Shown one piece after another: positions 34,706-42,798 of a stretch of DNA of 64,000 nt. Both the position numbers and the translations under genes were made by a program. Location of the stretch: NCBI GenBank assembly GCA_045546315.1, contig JAZQCN010000091.1:104586-168585 (forward strand), in the 5' to 3' direction. The notes under the pieces were generated by a model. It was not told where the DNA came from and made no database searches. It worked only from the letters and a program-made list of their open reading frames with translations. Origin of the DNA: RGIG2041 sp045546315. Its GTDB lineage: Bacteria; Bacillota; Clostridia; UBA1381; UMGS1253. Within the stretch, counting starts at the first letter, position 1; every line of letters starts with the position of its first letter.

Positions 34706-37135
34706 TTATCTGATAAACGGCATATACAGCGTCAGCTCGCCGGTGACATTGCGTACCTCTAAATAAGTACCGTTTTCATCGGTGATGATTTCACTGTCGA
34801 GGCTTTCATCCTCTAAATACCAGTTCTTCGTATAGTTTAAGTTCACAACCGCCTTGTCCATACACTCGGTCTCCGCAAAGAAGCGTACCGTTGCATTTTT
34901 AAGTCCGCCCACGCCGATGCGGCGGCGGTACTGATAGCTTGCCGGTGTCAGCTCGCGGCTGTACACATGGCCGCTCTCCTGCTCGACAAATACGCGGCAC
35001 TCTAAATGTGCGGCGCGCGGCAGGCGGTATACGCTCTTGCCTTCCTCCAACACAGTCTCATAGCCGAGCACCAGCGGTGCACCGAGCGGAAATTTCATTT
35101 TCAGCGCGGTTGCCGTATCCGGCATATAGGTCGAGAAGAAATAGCCGTTTTCTCTTCTTGCGCACATCACCACCGGCGTTTTCATACCGGCATACGGCTT
35201 TTCAAACGAAATGTGCATACCGAACTTTTCAAGCGCACGGCGCATTAGGGTTTCCGCAATCAGATACTTGTTGCCGTCTTCCTTTTTCGGCATCTTCATT
35301 TCTCGTGTATAATAACACGATACAATCGTGCGCAGCCACACAAAGCCCTTGCCGCAGGTCATAATTGCGCGCTTTACGCCGTCCTGCTCTGCGCTTGCCA
35401 GCATCTCCGCTTCACCGGTTGCAAAGGTGTCGATGCCACCGTCGCTTAAAAGCGCCTCATGGCGAATCACCGCCGGACTGTTTTTATCCATAAAGCTGTC
35501 GATTTGCGGCAGGTCTACCGTAAACTCACCCTCTGCAGCCTCGCCGAGCTTTACACCGATAAGCTTTTGAAAGCGCTTGCTTGCGCGCGTTACGCTGCCG
35601 TAGAAAACCACCTTGCCGCCCTTGGCAATATAGTCTAAAATCAAGGCTTCAAATGCGCTGTCTGCCTCCGGCACCGGCGTTACAAGCACGCTCGCATCAT
35701 AAATGCCCTGCTCTACAGTTTTTGCAAAGTTCTTTGTCGAAACCACGCTGGAAAGCGGTAAGCCCTCATTGACTGCATCGCGGATAAACCAATCCTGCGC
35801 AAACATTGCCTTGAGGCTCGCTTCGTCCTTTGCGTTCATATACTCGTCAAACGGATATACCCAAACCACCGGCGACGGTGCGTCCGGCGCATCCTTGTAT
35901 GCCTTTAAGTAGTGCGGAATCGGCTCGTTTGCACAGCTGTCCGGCAAATCGCCGAAGGAGTTGTCAATCGAAAGCAGGCTAAAGTAGTTCGGAATATCCA
36001 CCTTGCCGTTTTCGTCGATACGACCGATGGACATCGGCAGATAAATATCGTGCGGCTGCCCCTCGTAGCGGTCGTACCACGGAGAATTAATCCACCATGG
36101 GTCGTGTACATAATAGCGGAACATATACCCCTTTTGCGGCAAATGCGCAATACGCGACATATAGCCGGCAAGCTCCAAGCCAAAGTCACCGTCAATGGAT
36201 GCCCACGGCGAGTTCGGCGGCGCAACAATATCGTACTCCTCGCTGTAGAGCGCGTCAATCGGCGTGCCGTCCGTTGCATAGTCGATGCCGCAAACCAGAT
36301 TCGTGCCGCGCACCAAAATCGGATGGTCCGGCATTGCCTCTTTTAAAAGACTCCAGAATTCACGAATTTTATCCTTAACCATCTGCAGCTTTTCTGTATG
36401 GAACTCGTAGCCATCAAATACCGCACCCTCTGTGCGCCAGCTTTCCATACCAAAGCCCATACCGTTGGACAGCCACAAAAAGTCGAACCCCAAATCCGAC
36501 AGATATGCATTCGACTGCGCGCCTAAAAAGGTCGCAAACGGTGTCCCCTCTTTGATGCCGTCCGGGAATGCTGCATAGGCGGTATCATCGGCGTGCAGGG
36601 TAGAATAGCAAAACACCATACTCGCCTTACCCATGCTTTCACCGGCAAGAATTTCCGGGTGGCGCTGATATTTAAAGGTCGAAACCGCAAACTCCGGACC
36701 CGGGTCAAAGGTTTCACCGATAAAGACCTTCTTGCCCGGATACAGTCTTGCACAAACCTTGCGGATGGTATCCGTAATGCGCTTTAGCACAGCATAGGTC
36801 ATCACCGGCGGATTTTCCATATAATCATAGTGCCAGCGGTGCAGGTTGTGATGATTCGGGTCCTCCGTATCATCCGCAGGCTGCATACGCTGCGCAATGC
36901 CGATATAGCGGCACCACTCAAATGTATCGTCCAGATCGCCCTTATAGTCCAAAATCTGCGAGCCGTCCGATGTCCAGAACATCACGCCGACGGTTTTGGC
37001 GTGCTTTAAAATTGGGCGATACTGCATAAGAAAGTTTTCGCAAACCGCCTCAATATACGCATCGTCCGTCTGCTTAAACGGCTTTAAGCTGATTTCCAAA
37101 ATAACCGTTTCCGAAAAACGGATGGGTTTACTCAT
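34706..37135 (-). CDS. Unrecognised large protein, glycoside hydrolase-like
   Basis: I do not recognise the family. Counting from ATG 37135 there are 809 residues. The N-terminal ~400 read like a TIM barrel: ILEISLKPFKQ, GVMFWTSDG, VFIGETFDPGPEF with candidate acid E, SNGMGFGMES, and aromatic-rich DPWWINSPWYDRYEG. Residues ~400-640 look like an alpha/beta (GATase-like) domain (VVWVYPFDEYMN, KGGKVVFYGSV), as seen after the barrel in some beta-galactosidases. The rest is beta-rich. No signal peptide, so intracellular. ATG 37135 fits the AGAGGTGA site better than GTG 37144. It is divergent from the rhamnosidase, with an operator-like repeat pair between them. A role in intracellular glycan breakdown is inference. 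Confidence 0.6.
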   Translation of the reverse strand: MSKPIRFSETVILEISLKPFKQTDDAYIEAVCENFLMQYRPILKHAKTVGVMFWTSDGSQILDYKGDLDDTFEWCRYIGIAQRMQPADDTEDPNHHNLHRWHYDYMENPPVMTYAVLKRITDTIRKVCARLYPGKKVFIGETFDPGPEFAVSTFKYQRHPEILAGESMGKASMVFCYSTLHADDTAYAAFPDGIKEGTPFATFLGAQSNAYLSDLGFDFLWLSNGMGFGMESWRTEGAVFDGYEFHTEKLQMVKDKIREFWSLLKEAMPDHPILVRGTNLVCGIDYATDGTPIDALYSEEYDIVAPPNSPWASIDGDFGLELAGYMSRIAHLPQKGYMFRYYVHDPWWINSPWYDRYEGQPHDIYLPMSIGRIDENGKVDIPNYFSLLSIDNSFGDLPDSCANEPIPHYLKAYKDAPDAPSPVVWVYPFDEYMNAKDEASLKAMFAQDWFIRDAVNEGLPLSSVVSTKNFAKTVEQGIYDASVLVTPVPEADSAFEALILDYIAKGGKVVFYGSVTRASKRFQKLIGVKLGEAAEGEFTVDLPQIDSFMDKNSPAVIRHEALLSDGGIDTFATGEAEMLASAEQDGVKRAIMTCGKGFVWLRTIVSCYYTREMKMPKKEDGNKYLIAETLMRRALEKFGMHISFEKPYAGMKTPVVMCARRENGYFFSTYMPDTATALKMKFPLGAPLVLGYETVLEEGKSVYRLPRAAHLECRVFVEQESGHVYSRELTPASYQYRRRIGVGGLKNATVRFFAETECMDKAVVNLNYTKNWYLEDESLDSEIITDENGTYLEVRNVTGELTLYMPFIR

Positions 37136-37155
37136 TTCAATCACCTCTTAATGCA

Positions 37156-37184
37156 ACTATAACACATATGCAAAAATTTGCAAA
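37156..37184 (-). promoter_or_regulatory. Promoter of the 809-residue gene
   Basis: Minus strand TTTGCA, 17-base spacer, TATAGT. The weak -35 directly abuts the repeated motif at 37185-37221, the layout of an AraC-activated promoter. Confidence 0.55.
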
Positions 37185-37221
37185 TGGAGAAAATAAAGAA
37201 CTGTGTTGGAAAAAATAAACC
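37185..37221 (+). promoter_or_regulatory. Direct-repeat operator candidate for the AraC regulator
   Basis: Two copies, TGGAGAAAATAAAG and TGGAAAAAATAAAC, start 22 bases apart, i.e. about two helical turns on the same face. AraC-family activators bind direct repeats with this spacing next to the -35 box. Related copies occur at the AraC gene itself. Confidence 0.55.
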
Positions 37222-37293
37222 TTCTTTAAAAAGATGACAAAATACGCCCTGAAATTGCGCAAAAATGCACTTTTCTTTTGTCTTTTTATTGTG

Positions 37294-37299
37294 TATAAT
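37294..37299 (+). promoter_or_regulatory. -10 box of the rhamnosidase gene
   Basis: TATAAT with no good -35 at the right distance, which fits an activator-dependent promoter. An AGGAGG ribosome site follows. Confidence 0.5.
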
Positions 37300-37328
37300 A
37301 AAATCAGCTTAAATAGGAGGTTTTTTCT

Positions 37329-39701
37329 ATGGAATTTTCGAGAAACTTTGTCTGCGAAACCTATGAAAAGTGCACCCGCCAAAAGCATGTGAGCGCACCG
37401 GTGTTTCGCAAAAGCTTTACACTCCAAAACAAACCGACACGCGCGGAAATTTTAATCTGCGGTCTCGGCTTTTATGATTTGTATGTAAACGGCAAAAAAA
37501 TCACCAAAGGGCTCATTGCGCCGTATGTATCCAACCCGGACGATTATATTTACTACGACAGCTATGACCTTTTGCCGTATTTAGAGGCAGGCGAAAATGT
37601 CATCGGCGTGATTCTCGGCAACGGGCACCAAAACCCGATGGAGTTTCTCTGGGACTTTTACACCGCACCGTATGCCGCCTCCCCGAAGCTTGCCCTCTCC
37701 TTCGAAGCAGAGGACGGCGACAAGCTCACCAGCTTCGATGCAACCGAATTTAAGTGCACCGCATCGGAAATTTATTTTGACAACTACCGCACCGGTGCAT
37801 TTTGCGACGCGCGCAGAATAGAAGAAGGCAGATTTGAAAAGGGCTTTGACGACAGCCATTGGCACGCACCGCTCACCGCCGAGCAGCCGCGCGGCCGGGC
37901 AAAGCTGTGCGAGGCAGAGCCTGTGCGCATCGTCGAGGAAAGAAAGCCGATATCCGTGCGCAAGGGCGAAATGATGCCGGTTCGGCCGGATGCGCGCAGG
38001 GATAAGTTTGAGCGGGAATGGGGCAAGGCGGAGGAAGCACCGCCTGCAATCACCGGCGGCTATATCTACGATTTCGGCTTAAACGATGCCGGTATCTTCC
38101 GCTTGAAAATCAAGGGTACACCGGGGCAGAAAATCTCTGTGCAATGCGCAGAATGGATGACCGACGGCAAGGTGGATACCAACAACTTGGAATACTTCAC
38201 CTTCGTTGGCTACAGCCAAAGAGATGTCTACATCTGCAAGGGCGACGGCGAAGAAATCTTCGAGCCGCCGTTTACCTACCACGGCTATCGCTATATCTAT
38301 GTGACAGGCATCACCGAGGAGCAGGCAACCGAGGATTTATTAACCTATCTCGTTGCGCACTCCGATTTGGAAACGCGCGGCGGCTTTTCCTGCTCGGATG
38401 CGGATGCAAATGCGCTTTATGAGATGGCGCACCGCTCGGATTTGTCGAACTTTTACTACTTCCCGACAGACTGTCCGCACCGCGAAAAGAACGGCTGGAC
38501 GGGCGACGCTTCGATGTCAGCAGAGCATATGATTTTAACGATTGCGCCGGAAAAGAGCTGGCGCGAGTGGCTACATAATATCCGCGCGGCACTGCGCGAG
38601 AACGGTATGCTGCCGGGCATTGTGCCGACCACCGGCCATCAGGGCTGGGGCTATGACTGGGGCAGCGGTCCGACCTGGGATGCTGTGCTGTTTAACCTGC
38701 CGTGGTTTGCCTACCTCTATCGCGGCGAAACCGAAATGATAAAGGAAAATGCGCACGCAATGCTGCGCTATTTAGAATATGTATCCCGCAAGCGCGACGA
38801 ACGCGGCCTTGTAAACCTCGGCCTCGGCGACTGGGTACCGACCGGCGGCAACCAGGGTGGCAACGGCTACAAAACGCCGGTAGAATATACCGACTCCGCC
38901 TCTGTCTACGAAATGTGCACCCGCGGCGAAAAGATGTTTAACGCCGTAGGCTTAAAGCATCACGCCGCCTTTGCCAAGGCACTCGGCGACGAATTCAAGG
39001 CAGCAATGCGCAAGCATTTGCTGAATTTAAATACGATGACCGCAAATTGCGCCACGATTACCGCGCAGGCAGTATTTATGTACTACGGCATCTTCGAGCC
39101 GGCGGAAAGAGAGCGCGCATACAGCGTACTTAAGAGAATGCTTATTGCCAAAGACAAAACCTGGGAGTTCGGTATGCTCGGTCTTCGAACCGTGTTCCAT
39201 CTGCTCACAGAGTTTGGCGATGCAGATTGGGCATACGAGCTGATTTGCAGAAGAACCTTCCCGTCCTACGGTATGCTTTTAGAAATGGGCGAAACCACAA
39301 TTACGGAAAAGATTGTCGATTTCGGCAAGGGTCCGGGCTCGCACAATCACCACTTCCTCGCCGACTTCAAGCACTGGTTTATGCGCACAATTTTAGGCAT
39401 CCATGTCAATCCGAGTGAAACCGATGCAAACACGATGCTTGTTTCTCCGCACTTTATCGAAAAGCTCGACCACGCCGAGGGCTGGCACAAGCTGCCGGCA
39501 GGCCGCGTGGATATTGCCTGGAAGCGCACAGGCGCAGATACGGTATGTCTTACGCTTAAATGTGAGCCGGGCGTAAATGTACACTTATCGCTTCTGCCGG
39601 AGTATATAATCGAGGACGGTTATCCTTACGGCCCGCACGGACAGTATCCGCAAACAGCGGACGGCGCGGCGTACACCGTAAAAATCAAAATCATGGGTTA
39701 A
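37329..39701 (+). CDS. Alpha-L-rhamnosidase (GH78 family)
   Basis: Cleaves terminal alpha-L-rhamnose from glycans or plant glycosides. The 790-residue protein has N-terminal beta-sandwich domains (FYDLYVNGKKI, then YYDSYDLLPYL and GENVIGVILGNG, as in the Bac_rhamnosid N domain). The (alpha/alpha)6 catalytic domain starts near 350 with FPTDCPHREKNGWTGDA, which carries the family's acidic residues, and the C-terminal sandwich includes HFIEKLDHAEGWHKLPAGRVDIAW. There is no signal peptide, so it is intracellular and would act on imported oligosaccharides. Its divergent partner and downstream SGNH-like genes suggest breakdown of rhamnose-rich, possibly acetylated, glycans. Confidence 0.9.
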   Translation: MEFSRNFVCETYEKCTRQKHVSAPVFRKSFTLQNKPTRAEILICGLGFYDLYVNGKKITKGLIAPYVSNPDDYIYYDSYDLLPYLEAGENVIGVILGNGHQNPMEFLWDFYTAPYAASPKLALSFEAEDGDKLTSFDATEFKCTASEIYFDNYRTGAFCDARRIEEGRFEKGFDDSHWHAPLTAEQPRGRAKLCEAEPVRIVEERKPISVRKGEMMPVRPDARRDKFEREWGKAEEAPPAITGGYIYDFGLNDAGIFRLKIKGTPGQKISVQCAEWMTDGKVDTNNLEYFTFVGYSQRDVYICKGDGEEIFEPPFTYHGYRYIYVTGITEEQATEDLLTYLVAHSDLETRGGFSCSDADANALYEMAHRSDLSNFYYFPTDCPHREKNGWTGDASMSAEHMILTIAPEKSWREWLHNIRAALRENGMLPGIVPTTGHQGWGYDWGSGPTWDAVLFNLPWFAYLYRGETEMIKENAHAMLRYLEYVSRKRDERGLVNLGLGDWVPTGGNQGGNGYKTPVEYTDSASVYEMCTRGEKMFNAVGLKHHAAFAKALGDEFKAAMRKHLLNLNTMTANCATITAQAVFMYYGIFEPAERERAYSVLKRMLIAKDKTWEFGMLGLRTVFHLLTEFGDADWAYELICRRTFPSYGMLLEMGETTITEKIVDFGKGPGSHNHHFLADFKHWFMRTILGIHVNPSETDANTMLVSPHFIEKLDHAEGWHKLPAGRVDIAWKRTGADTVCLTLKCEPGVNVHLSLLPEYIIEDGYPYGPHGQYPQTADGAAYTVKIKIMG

Positions 39702-39712
39702 AATTTTTTTGC

Positions 39713-39837
39713 GGCTCCCTCTGACGAGGGAGCTGCTGAGCAAAGCGAAGCTGAGGGAGAGATAAACAACATTTCACTTACTATCTCTCCCTCCGTCTTT
39801 GCCTACGGCAAATCCACCTCCCTCGTCAGAGGGAGGT
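39713..39837. repeat. Palindromic MITE/REP-like element
   Basis: A ~125-base imperfect palindrome with perfect 18-base terminal inverted repeats (39715-39732, starting CTCCCTCTGACGAG, and 39818-39835). Inner arms GAGGGAGAGATA / TATCTCTCCCTC pair as well. Each terminal arm is itself a small palindrome. Very similar 'TCCCTC...GAGGGA' elements are, from memory, scattered in many gut Clostridia genomes. As a long hairpin it may also end rhamnosidase transcription. Confidence 0.8.
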
Positions 39838-39850
39838 TTTTAACGCTAAT

Positions 39851-39879
39851 TTGACAAACGAAGGCAAATATTGTATACT
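39851..39879 (+). promoter_or_regulatory. Promoter of the DUF4886 pair
   Basis: TTGACA, 17-base spacer, TATACT. The TTG of the -35 box opens an in-frame extension of the downstream gene and should not be taken as its start. Confidence 0.85.
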
Positions 39880-39928
39880 TTATGTCGTAATAAATATAAC
39901 AATTTTCTATGAAAGGTATGAGTGTATA

Positions 39929-40642
39929 ATGAAAGTATTGGCAATCGGTAACAGCTTTTCAGTGGACGGCACGCGCTATTTGCATCAGGTTGCAAAAGCA
40001 AACGGCACGGATTTAAAGGTAGTAAATTTATACATCGGCGGATGTCCTTTGCGCAAGCACTATATCAATATACTTGATGACGAAAAGGCATACGGCATGG
40101 AATTTAATGGCGTAAACACCGGCTTTAAAGTGTCAATCCGAGAAGCGCTTGTCAGCGATGAGTGGGATGTAATTACCCTGCAGCAGGTCAGCCATCAGGC
40201 ACCGTATTATGAGACCTATCAGCCATATTTAGATACAGTTGCCGCGTATGTGCGCAAATACGCACCGCACGCAAAGCTCTATATTCAGCAGACCTGGGGC
40301 TATGAAAACGGCTCGGAAAGGCTTGCAAGATTCGGCTGGAGCTCTATGGCAGAAATGTTTGCTTCCGTTGAAAAATCGTACAATCAGGCAGCAGAAGCGA
40401 TTCAAGCAGACGGCATCATCAAAAGCGGCAAGGCATTGCTTACGGCAGCGGAACAAGGCATCAAGGTGCATCGCGACAGCTTCCATGCAAGCCTCGGCTT
40501 TGGCAGATACCTGCTCGCGCTTGTATGGTACAAGACCTTAACCGGCAACTCCGTCTTGGAAAACACACTTGACGAATTTGACGAGCCGATTCCGGAAAAT
40601 GAAATCGCACTCGCAAAGCAGATTGCAGAAAGCATTGCATAA
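39929..40642 (+). CDS. DUF4886 SGNH-like protein, copy 1
   Basis: A 238-residue cytoplasmic protein of the DUF4886 family, which resembles SGNH esterases. It begins MKVLAIGNSFS (block I, GNSFS) and carries a C-terminal RDSFHAS, matching the DxxH block with catalytic Asp and His. GGCPLRKHY and EWDVITLQQVS fill the intermediate blocks. Such proteins near glycosidases may deacetylate sugars, but no activity is proven here. Start ATG 39929 follows the promoter at 39851. It is the first of two tandem paralogues. Confidence 0.8.
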   Translation: MKVLAIGNSFSVDGTRYLHQVAKANGTDLKVVNLYIGGCPLRKHYINILDDEKAYGMEFNGVNTGFKVSIREALVSDEWDVITLQQVSHQAPYYETYQPYLDTVAAYVRKYAPHAKLYIQQTWGYENGSERLARFGWSSMAEMFASVEKSYNQAAEAIQADGIIKSGKALLTAAEQGIKVHRDSFHASLGFGRYLLALVWYKTLTGNSVLENTLDEFDEPIPENEIALAKQIAESIA

Positions 40643-40659
40643 AACGGAGGTTTTTAAAA

Positions 40660-41379
40660 ATGAAAGTATTAGCCATCGGCAACAGCTTTTCCGAGGACGC
40701 TACGCGCTATCTCCATCAGATTGCAAAAGCAGACGGAACGGACCTGACCGTATTTAATATGTATATTGGCGGCTGTCCGCTGCGCAGGCATTATGTAAAT
40801 ATGCTCTCGGACGAAAAGGCATATATCATCCACTTTAATGGCGAAACAATTCCCGGGCTGAAGTTTTCCTTAAAGGAAACGCTCATCAGCAATGAGTGGG
40901 ACATTGTAACCCTGCAGCAAGTCAGCTGCTTTTCCCCGGATTACAAAACCTATCAGCCGTATTTGAACGCACTGACAGAGTTTGTGCGCAAATACGCGCC
41001 TCAGGCAAAAATCTATATGCACCATGTTTGGGCATATGCGGATGGCTCTCCACTTTTAGAAAAATACAACTTCAAATCCGCCAAGGATATGTATGAAAAG
41101 GGTAAAAAGGCGTACGCAAAAGCGGCAAAGGCAATTCACGCCGACGGCATCATCCACAGCGGTGACGCAATGCAGGCGGCGCTCAAAAAGGGCATAGAAA
41201 AAATCCACCGCGACACCTATCACGCGACCTACGGCTTTGGCAGATACCTGCTCGGTCTTGTGTGGTACAAGACCTTGACCGGCAAATCTGTTTTGGAAAA
41301 CACCTTCGCGGATTTCGATGAACCGATTCCGGCAAAGGAAATTGCTATCGCAAAGCAAATTGCAGAAAAAATAAAATAA
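40660..41379 (+). CDS. DUF4886 SGNH-like protein, copy 2
   Basis: A 239-residue paralogue of the preceding gene, 17 bases downstream with its own GGAGG site. It shares MKVLAIGNSFS, YLHQ.AKA.GTDL, YIGGCPLR, the TLQQVS block and HRDTYHATYGFGRYLL; well over half of positions are identical by eye. The block I Ser and DxxH residues are kept in both, so neither copy is visibly dead. The central region (residues ~95-160) is the most diverged, suggesting different substrates or a recent split. Confidence 0.8.
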   Translation: MKVLAIGNSFSEDATRYLHQIAKADGTDLTVFNMYIGGCPLRRHYVNMLSDEKAYIIHFNGETIPGLKFSLKETLISNEWDIVTLQQVSCFSPDYKTYQPYLNALTEFVRKYAPQAKIYMHHVWAYADGSPLLEKYNFKSAKDMYEKGKKAYAKAAKAIHADGIIHSGDAMQAALKKGIEKIHRDTYHATYGFGRYLLGLVWYKTLTGKSVLENTFADFDEPIPAKEIAIAKQIAEKIK

Positions 41380-41385
41380 TACAAA

Positions 41386-41418
41386 ACAACCGCAATCGTG
41401 TGATTGCGGTTGTTTTTT
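41386..41418 (+). terminator. Terminator after the DUF4886 pair
   Basis: Perfect 12-bp stem ACAACCGCAATC / GATTGCGGTTGT with GTGT loop and a T6 tail. Confidence 0.9.
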
Positions 41419-41435
41419 GTTTTTAGTTAATGATA

Positions 41436-41710
41436 CGAAAGCCGGGAAATTGTTTGCCTGTATCCGGGCAATTCCCTTTCTGCGAAAGCCGGTAAAATTG
41501 TTCGAGATGCGCAAACCGAACCGCAGACCGCGTGCAAAGGCGTACTTTTGTACGGCGAGGGCGAGGTTTGCCTGTATCCGGGCAATTCCATTTCTGCGAA
41601 AGCCGGTAAAATTGTTCGGGATGCGCTAACCGAGCCGTTAGGCTGTGCCCGAAGGCGTACTTTTGTACGGCGAGGGCGAGGTTTGCGTGTATTCGGGCAA
41701 TTTTAACGCT
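41436..41710. repeat. Intergenic tandem repeat, ~114-base unit
   Basis: Two full units (41453-41566, 114 bases; 41567-41681, 115 bases) and a third partial copy (41682 to ~41700), with a degenerate lead-in from 41436. Each unit starts TTTGCCTGTATCCGGGCAAT, contains CTGCGAAAGCCGGTAAAATT and ends with the palindrome GTACTTTTGTAC then GGCGAGGGCGAGG. The 337-base gap between the DUF4886 pair and galE holds only this and a terminator. An open frame through it is an artefact of the repeat. Confidence 0.85.
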
Positions 41711-41716
41711 TTCGCC

Positions 41717-42730
41717 TTAGTCTTCGTAGCCGTTTGGATTATTCTTCTGCCATCTCCACGAGTCGCGGCACATATCCACTACGGTCTTTTTTGCGCTCCA
41801 GCCAAGCTCACGCGCTGCTTTGGTTGCATCGGCATAACACACGGTTACATCGCCGGGGCGACGCGGTGCAATTTTATAGTTAATCTTTAAATCGTTTGCT
41901 TCTTCAAAGGCGTGTACCAAGTCAAGCACACTGTAGCCGACGCCGGTACCGAGGTTGTAGATTTCAACGCCGTTTTGCTCGTCGAGCTTATCGAGCGCCT
42001 TTAGGTGACCGTCGGCAAGATCCACAACATGGATGTAGTCGCGCACACCGGTGCCGTCCTTGGTCGGGTAATCGTCACCGAAAATGCTCAGCTGTGCAAG
42101 CTTGCCGGAGGCAACCTGCGTAATATACGGCATTAAGTTGTTCGGGATACCGCGCGGATTTTCGCCGATTTTGCCGCTCTCGTGTGCACCAACCGGGTTA
42201 AAGTAGCGCAGAAGTGTAATCTTCCAGGTGTCATCCGAAACACAAAGGTCGGTTAAAATCTGCTCAATCATCAGCTTGGTCTGACCGTACGGGCTGTTTG
42301 CCGAGGTCGGCAAGTCCTCTGTCAGCGGCATCTTATCGGTTACACCGTAAACGGTTGCAGACGAGCTGAATACCATCTTTTTAACACCGAACTCACCCAT
42401 AACCTCTAAAAGACAGAGTGTGCCGGTGATGTTGTTTTCATAATACTTGAGCGGAATTGCTACGGACTCACCTACAGCCTTTAAGCCGGCAAAGTGAATA
42501 ACCGCGTCAATCTTATGCGCCGAAAATACCTTGCGCATGCCATCCTTATCTAAGATGTCACACTTGTAGAAGGTTGCCTTCTTGCCCGTAATCTCTGCTA
42601 CGCGCTCCAAGGACTTTTCACTGCTGTTGGAAAGGTTATCGATTACAACCACATCATGCCCTGCCTCCAAAAGCAGCACGCATGTGTGCGAACCGATGTA
42701 CCCTGTTCCGCCTGTTACCAATACTGTCAT
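41717..42730 (-). CDS. galE: UDP-glucose 4-epimerase
   Basis: Interconverts UDP-glucose and UDP-galactose for galactose use and envelope glycans. The 337-residue SDR protein has the NAD motif VTGGTGYIGSH at the N-terminus, DNLSNS, the catalytic Ser/Tyr/Lys set (FSSSATVYG, SPYGQTK) and the UDP-sugar site GIPNNLMPYITQVA. Length is normal. It has its own promoter and is separate from the polC operon upstream. Confidence 0.96.
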   Translation of the reverse strand: MTVLVTGGTGYIGSHTCVLLLEAGHDVVVIDNLSNSSEKSLERVAEITGKKATFYKCDILDKDGMRKVFSAHKIDAVIHFAGLKAVGESVAIPLKYYENNITGTLCLLEVMGEFGVKKMVFSSSATVYGVTDKMPLTEDLPTSANSPYGQTKLMIEQILTDLCVSDDTWKITLLRYFNPVGAHESGKIGENPRGIPNNLMPYITQVASGKLAQLSIFGDDYPTKDGTGVRDYIHVVDLADGHLKALDKLDEQNGVEIYNLGTGVGYSVLDLVHAFEEANDLKINYKIAPRRPGDVTVCYADATKAARELGWSAKKTVVDMCRDSWRWQKNNPNGYED

Positions 42731-42765
42731 ATTTATCCTTCCTTTCCTGTTTCGCTCATACCTAC

Positions 42766-42794
42766 AGTATAATACATTGTCACGATTTTGACAA
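42766..42794 (-). promoter_or_regulatory. Promoter of galE
   Basis: Minus strand TTGTCA, 17-base spacer, TATACT. It lies between the phosphatase stop and galE, with a leader of about 30 bases. Confidence 0.78.
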
Positions 42795-42798
42795 TACC

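Noticed and set aside
39851..39928. N-terminal extension of the first DUF4886 gene from a TTG codon
   Set aside because: The codon lies in the -35 box; the paralogue next door begins at the equivalent of ATG 39929.
41417..41629. 70-codon open frame with an internal amino-acid repeat
   Set aside because: It only traces the 114-base DNA repeat, has no ribosome site, and the repeat units are not all in the same frame.
41436..41710. Possible CRISPR array
   Set aside because: Units are 114-115 bases, nearly identical throughout and without unique spacers; no cas genes are present.
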